In this document: in pieces, positions 5,626 through 7,065 of the stretch | Numbering within the stretch: the stretch's first letter is position 1 | How the letters are laid out: every line of letters begins with the position of its first letter | DNA from: an uncultured Collinsella sp. | Lineage (GTDB): Bacteria; Actinomycetota; Coriobacteriia; Coriobacteriales; Coriobacteriaceae | Direction: 5' to 3' | NCBI GenBank assembly: GCA_900541145.1 | Contig: UQIH01000035.1 | Location: 1-7,065 of the forward strand | DNA: 7,065 bases | Translations under genes and position numbers: made by a program | The notes under the pieces: model-generated | Told to the model about the DNA's origin: nothing | The model's database searches: none | What the model saw: only the letters and a program-made list of their open reading frames with translations

Positions 5626-6840
5626 ATGTTCGCGAAGGGTCGCGAAGCAATGCGTCTGACGCCGGCAGAGGTCAGGCTGATTCTTATTGAGTCCCTGCAG
5701 TGGTGCGCCAACAACGCGGTCTACTTTTTGGGGCTTATCGGTGCGGCCACGTATGATCTGGCCGGCACGGCCTTTTTGGTTGCCGCCATTACGCTCGCGC
5801 GCAATCTTATGACGTCGGTGGGCAATATGGTGTCGGGCTCGGTCATCGATCGCTTTGGACCGCGCCGGACGTCGTTTGTGACGTGCGTGATTACGGCAGT
5901 GCTATCGCTTGGCGTGGGGTTAGCGCCGTTGTCTGTCCCCGGGCTTGTGTTTGCCGCGTGCGTCTTGGGACTTGCGGGCGGCTTTATCAACACCTGCACG
6001 CATGCGTTTCCGGGATACCTGGAGTCGACCACCGAGGGTCGTACCCGCGTGAACGGCCTCATGGTGTTCTACAGCAATATCGCCTATACCGCTGGCCCGC
6101 TGCTCGGCGGTGCCATCGTGAGCTGTTTTGCCACGCAATCGGTTTATCTGCTCATGGCGGGCATGATGGGTGTGGCGGCCGTGCTCTCCTTGGGCTGTCA
6201 CGAGTGTGTTGCTCCCGCAAAAGGGGAGAAGCCGAAGGGCGGTATTCTGGGCGGCATGGCCGAGGGTGCGCGACTTACGTTTCGCGACCACGACTTGCGC
6301 CTCATCTTTATCTCGGGCTTTTTGGGTTTCTTTGCGTTTGGCGCGTTCGATTCGCTGGAGTCGTTGTTCTACCGTGATGTACTCAACGTGGATATCGTCT
6401 GGCTGGGCTGGTTGTCCTCGGTCGTGGGCCTCACTTCCTCGGTGGGTGCGTTCATCCTGACCAAGCTTTCTGCTCGCCATGTCAACCTGCGATTGCTGCT
6501 CGGCGCGCTCATGGCCGTGGGCATTGGGTCCATGGTGTACGTGGGCACCGATATGCTGGGGGTCGCGATTATCGGTCAGGCGATTAACGGTCTGGCCTGG
6601 GGGTTCCTGGAGCCGCTGCAGATGATCTTGATTCAGGAGCGTGCCGACATCAAATACCTGGGGCGCATTACCGGCTTTGTGCGTTTTGGCCTGATGAGCG
6701 CCGGCGTGCTGCCGCTGCTGGCGGCTCCGTTTTTGGCGGAGGCTTTGGGCGTCCAGGCGGTGCTATTTGGGGCATCGACCATTATTGCGCTGGTAGGAAC
6801 GCTGTTCTTTGTCACACAAGGGAGGCGCCAGAGGTATTAG
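5626..6840 (+). CDS. Major facilitator superfamily (MFS) transporter
   Basis: The 404-residue protein shows the MFS plan of about twelve hydrophobic helices in two bundles, joined by a hydrophilic loop near residues 192-225 (rich in Lys, Glu and Arg). The loop between helices 2 and 3 carries motif A, GSVIDRFGPRR at 71-81. NIAYTAGPLLGG (151-162) resembles motif C of proton-coupled antiporters, which favours an exporter of drugs or metabolites over a sugar importer, though this is only indicative. ATG 5626 has AGAAGGAG (5613-5620) five bases upstream. It lies just after the terminator of the second IIC-IID pair, so transcription is by read-through or a hidden promoter. Codons are mixed with many T-ending ones, unlike IID. 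Its last codons contain a GGTATTA box. Substrate unknown. Confidence 0.9.
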   Translation: MFAKGREAMRLTPAEVRLILIESLQWCANNAVYFLGLIGAATYDLAGTAFLVAAITLARNLMTSVGNMVSGSVIDRFGPRRTSFVTCVITAVLSLGVGLAPLSVPGLVFAACVLGLAGGFINTCTHAFPGYLESTTEGRTRVNGLMVFYSNIAYTAGPLLGGAIVSCFATQSVYLLMAGMMGVAAVLSLGCHECVAPAKGEKPKGGILGGMAEGARLTFRDHDLRLIFISGFLGFFAFGAFDSLESLFYRDVLNVDIVWLGWLSSVVGLTSSVGAFILTKLSARHVNLRLLLGALMAVGIGSMVYVGTDMLGVAIIGQAINGLAWGFLEPLQMILIQERADIKYLGRITGFVRFGLMSAGVLPLLAAPFLAEALGVQAVLFGASTIIALVGTLFFVTQGRRQRY

Positions 6841-6870
6841 CTATACATTCAATTCTGATTTAATACCACT
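6833..6870. promoter_or_regulatory. Inverted pair of GGTATTA boxes at the end of the MFS gene
   Basis: GGTATTA (6833-6839), overlapping the MFS stop codon, faces TAATACC (6861-6867) across 21 bases. The second box sits in TTTAATACCACT (6859-6870), the exact reverse complement of AGTGGTATTAAA at 6917-6928. The set looks like upstream operators of the promoter at 6917-6960. A weak 7-bp RNA hairpin is an alternative reading, but there is no T-run for a terminator. Confidence 0.45.
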
Positions 6871-6916
6871 CACCAGAGAATTTCGACCGTTCACCGAGGA
6901 TTGGAACAGATTGATA

Positions 6917-6960
6917 AGTGGTATTAAAAACACCTTAGGTGTATGTCTATAATTGGTATC
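6917..6960 (+). promoter_or_regulatory. Candidate promoter with paired GGTAT boxes upstream of the gene at 7011
   Basis: AGTGGTATTAAA (6917-6928), then 19 bases, then TATAAT (6948-6953) running into TTGGTATC (6953-6960) reproduces the arrangement at 3765-3810 with identical spacing; the two GGTAT cores are 35 bp apart in both. The -35-like element is TTAAAA (6925-6930), again weak. In this copy the spacer also contains the near-palindrome ACACCTTAGGTGT (6930-6942). Expected transcription start is near 6960, leaving a leader of about 50 bases. Confidence 0.7.
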
Positions 6961-6968
6961 GAAAAGAA

Positions 6969-6989
6969 ACGCGATGTATAGAGTCGCGT
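6969..6989 (+). other. Leader hairpin upstream of the gene at 7011
   Basis: ACGCGA (6969-6974) and TCGCGT (6984-6989) form a 6-bp stem with a 9-base loop close to the inferred 5' end of the transcript. It ends before the ribosome site (AAAGGA, 6999-7004), so it may protect the message rather than block translation. Confidence 0.35.
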
Positions 6990-7010
6990 GCAGGACAGAA
7001 AGGAAAAGCC

Positions 7011-7065
7011 ATGAAGGAAACCGAGAAGATCGAGATCATGCATTTCGACCAGGAGGGCTATCTCG
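7011..7065 (+). CDS. N-terminal start of a gene, possibly a SIS-domain sugar-phosphate deglycase/isomerase (partial)
   Basis: ATG 7011 opens a frame that continues off the right edge; 18 codons are visible, beginning MKETEKIEIMHFDQEGYL. AAAGGA (6999-7004) lies six bases upstream and a promoter-like region precedes it, so this is a credible first gene of a new operon. A short lead followed by 'FD.EGYL' recalls the N-termini of SIS-fold fructoselysine/glucoselysine-6-phosphate deglycase-like proteins linked to mannose-type PTS operons. That is recognition from memory on very few residues. If right, the unit starting here may repeat the enzyme-then-PTS order that ends at 1-2741. Confidence 0.5.
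   Translation, partial: MKETEKIEIMHFDQEGYL

Noticed and set aside
6841..6870. Minus-strand promoter reading into the MFS gene (AGTGGTATTAAA in inverse orientation)
   Set aside because: The expected -10 position reads TAATAC, a poor match, and there is no minus-strand gene; treated as an operator box.

Overview
The window looks like a piece of a GC-rich, gut-type actinobacterial chromosome, most likely Coriobacteriia such as Collinsella. That assignment is inferred from the gene content (mannose-family PTS genes packed together) and strongly G/C-ending codons; no taxonomic marker is present. Every convincing gene lies on the + strand. The theme is sugar or sugar-derivative uptake by mannose/fructose/sorbose-family phosphotransferase systems (PTS), with two unrelated secondary transporters placed between the PTS blocks.

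Layout. (1) Positions 1-89 hold the C-terminus of a gene that may be a SIS-fold sugar-phosphate isomerase/deglycase. (2) Positions 136-2741 hold a full set of PTS subunits: IIA, IIB, IIC and IID, with small intergenic hairpins between IIA/IIB and IIB/IIC, an 11-bp IIC/IID overlap, and a strong terminator at 2771-2801. (3) Positions 2830-3720 encode an EamA/DMT-type transporter. (4) Positions 3721-3946 form a regulatory gap with a candidate promoter, repeated GGTAT boxes and a structured leader. (5) Positions 3947-5534 carry a second IIC-IID pair without its own IIA or IIB, ended by a strong terminator at 5569-5608. (6) Positions 5626-6840 encode a 12-helix MFS transporter. (7) Positions 6841-7010 form a second regulatory gap with the same promoter/box architecture. 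(8) At 7011 a new gene begins and runs off the window; its N-terminus is compatible with a SIS-domain enzyme.

The most striking feature is a direct repeat. The end of IIC plus all of IID (1712-2740) is identical by eye to 4505-5533, about 1,029 bp without a mismatch. The upstream parts of the two IIC genes differ at about 49 of 178 residues. The identity stops inside the stop codon of IID. This points to recent gene conversion, or a very recent exchange of a IIC-tail/IID cassette under variable IIC N-terminal domains. A collapsed or mis-joined assembly repeat must be excluded.

How it may work together: IIA (His9) and IIB (His13) pass phosphate from HPr to sugar entering through IIC/IID. The second IIC-IID pair would have to borrow IIA/IIB, plausibly from the first operon since the IID proteins are identical. 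A flanking SIS-type enzyme would process the phosphorylated product. The shared AGTGGTATTAAA / TATAAT / TTGGTATC promoter layout suggests that the second PTS pair and the gene at 7011 answer to the same regulator, which is not encoded in the window.
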